From an uncultured Lentisphaerota bacterium (lineage in GTDB: Bacteria > Verrucomicrobiota > Lentisphaeria > Victivallales > GWF2-50-93), in contig CAIQLG010000551.1 of assembly GCA_903872565.1 (NCBI GenBank), positions 1 to 33,026 of the forward strand: a DNA stretch of 33,026 nucleotides, in the 5' to 3' direction. The notes under the pieces are model-generated. The model worked only from the letters and a program-made list of their open reading frames with translations. It did not search any database and was not told where the DNA came from. The position numbers and the translations under genes are program-made. Below are positions 32,807 through 33,026 of the stretch, in pieces (positions within the stretch are counted from its first letter, which is position 1; each line of letters begins with the position of its first letter).

Positions 32807-33026
32807 AAAGTTTTTCAGTGTCCGCATTTCCAGGTCATTGAATTCTGCGAATCTCTCCTCGAAAAGTCTCAGACGAAGAAAGATTTATTTCAGACTTCCT
32901 GATCCGCCCTAATTCTGTATTCTGTGTAACTACCTTAAATTCAATCTGTTAATTCCAGTTCTGGCGTGTCAGCTCTTTTTTGCAAGTGGAAAAAAGGGAT
33001 GTACCTTTCCTTAAAAAAACAACGCC
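32807..33026. other. Right-edge non-coding stretch
   Basis: No gene is supported. A short perfect inverted repeat CTGAAAA/TTTTCAG (32803-32809/32812-32818) overlaps the nagB stop but lacks a following T-run, so it is at best a weak terminator. Confidence 0.35.

Overview
The window is bacterial chromosomal DNA of moderate GC, densely coded, with mixed strands and short intergenic gaps. It looks Gram-negative: it has an HlyD/double-ATPase/two-permease exporter of the YbhGFSR type, an ExbB/ExbD/TonB-like module, a CreD-like inner-membrane protein, a periplasmic thioredoxin and two lipoproteins. The large Hanks-type kinase (DWG instead of DFG, leucine-rich repeats, C-type-lectin-like tail) and the GH141-like beta-helix protein fit Lentisphaerae or other PVC-superphylum bacteria, or a similar uncultured lineage. 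That assignment is inference; no rRNA or other strong marker is present.

Layout. 1-304: edge DNA without a firm gene. 305-1681: creD-like gene on the minus strand. 2025-4305: HAD phosphatase and a LolA-like/TlpA fusion on the plus strand. 4297-10981: minus-strand exporter cluster (MFS, ybhG, ybhF, ybhS, ybhR), with ispF just upstream (11063-11545). 11634-13763: secreted beta-helix protein. 13929-17493: large receptor-like Ser/Thr kinase locus that appears split into three reading-frame pieces by two -1 shifts. 17494-17953: non-coding, with a hairpin-rich MITE-like element. 17954-18229: small membrane protein. 18350-19440: DUF362 protein translationally coupled to an HNH nuclease. 19664-20299: membrane-anchored TPR protein, then a strong terminator pair. 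20409-21464: a second, canonical kinase with a zinc ribbon. 21966-28398: tightly packed operon of secreted TPR protein, ExbB, ExbD, TonB-like protein, membrane zinc ribbon and guaA. 28454-30340: anchored family-5 solute-binding protein. 30469-30681: MITE-like element with a 9-bp direct repeat. 30859-31765: two convergent lipoproteins sharing a terminator. 32012-32806: nagB behind a leader hairpin that can hide its ribosome binding site.

The most unusual signals are: (a) the large kinase has no lysine at the usual beta-3 position but has one inside the glycine loop, the arrangement known from eukaryotic WNK kinases; (b) that same gene is apparently frameshifted at both ends; (c) ExbD has Ser25 where the proton-carrying Asp is expected; (d) there are two non-autonomous mobile-element candidates with terminal inverted repeats and 9-bp flanking duplications; and (e) nagB has a self-occluding leader. 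I see no CRISPR array, tRNA, rRNA, complete insertion sequence or recognisable known defence system.
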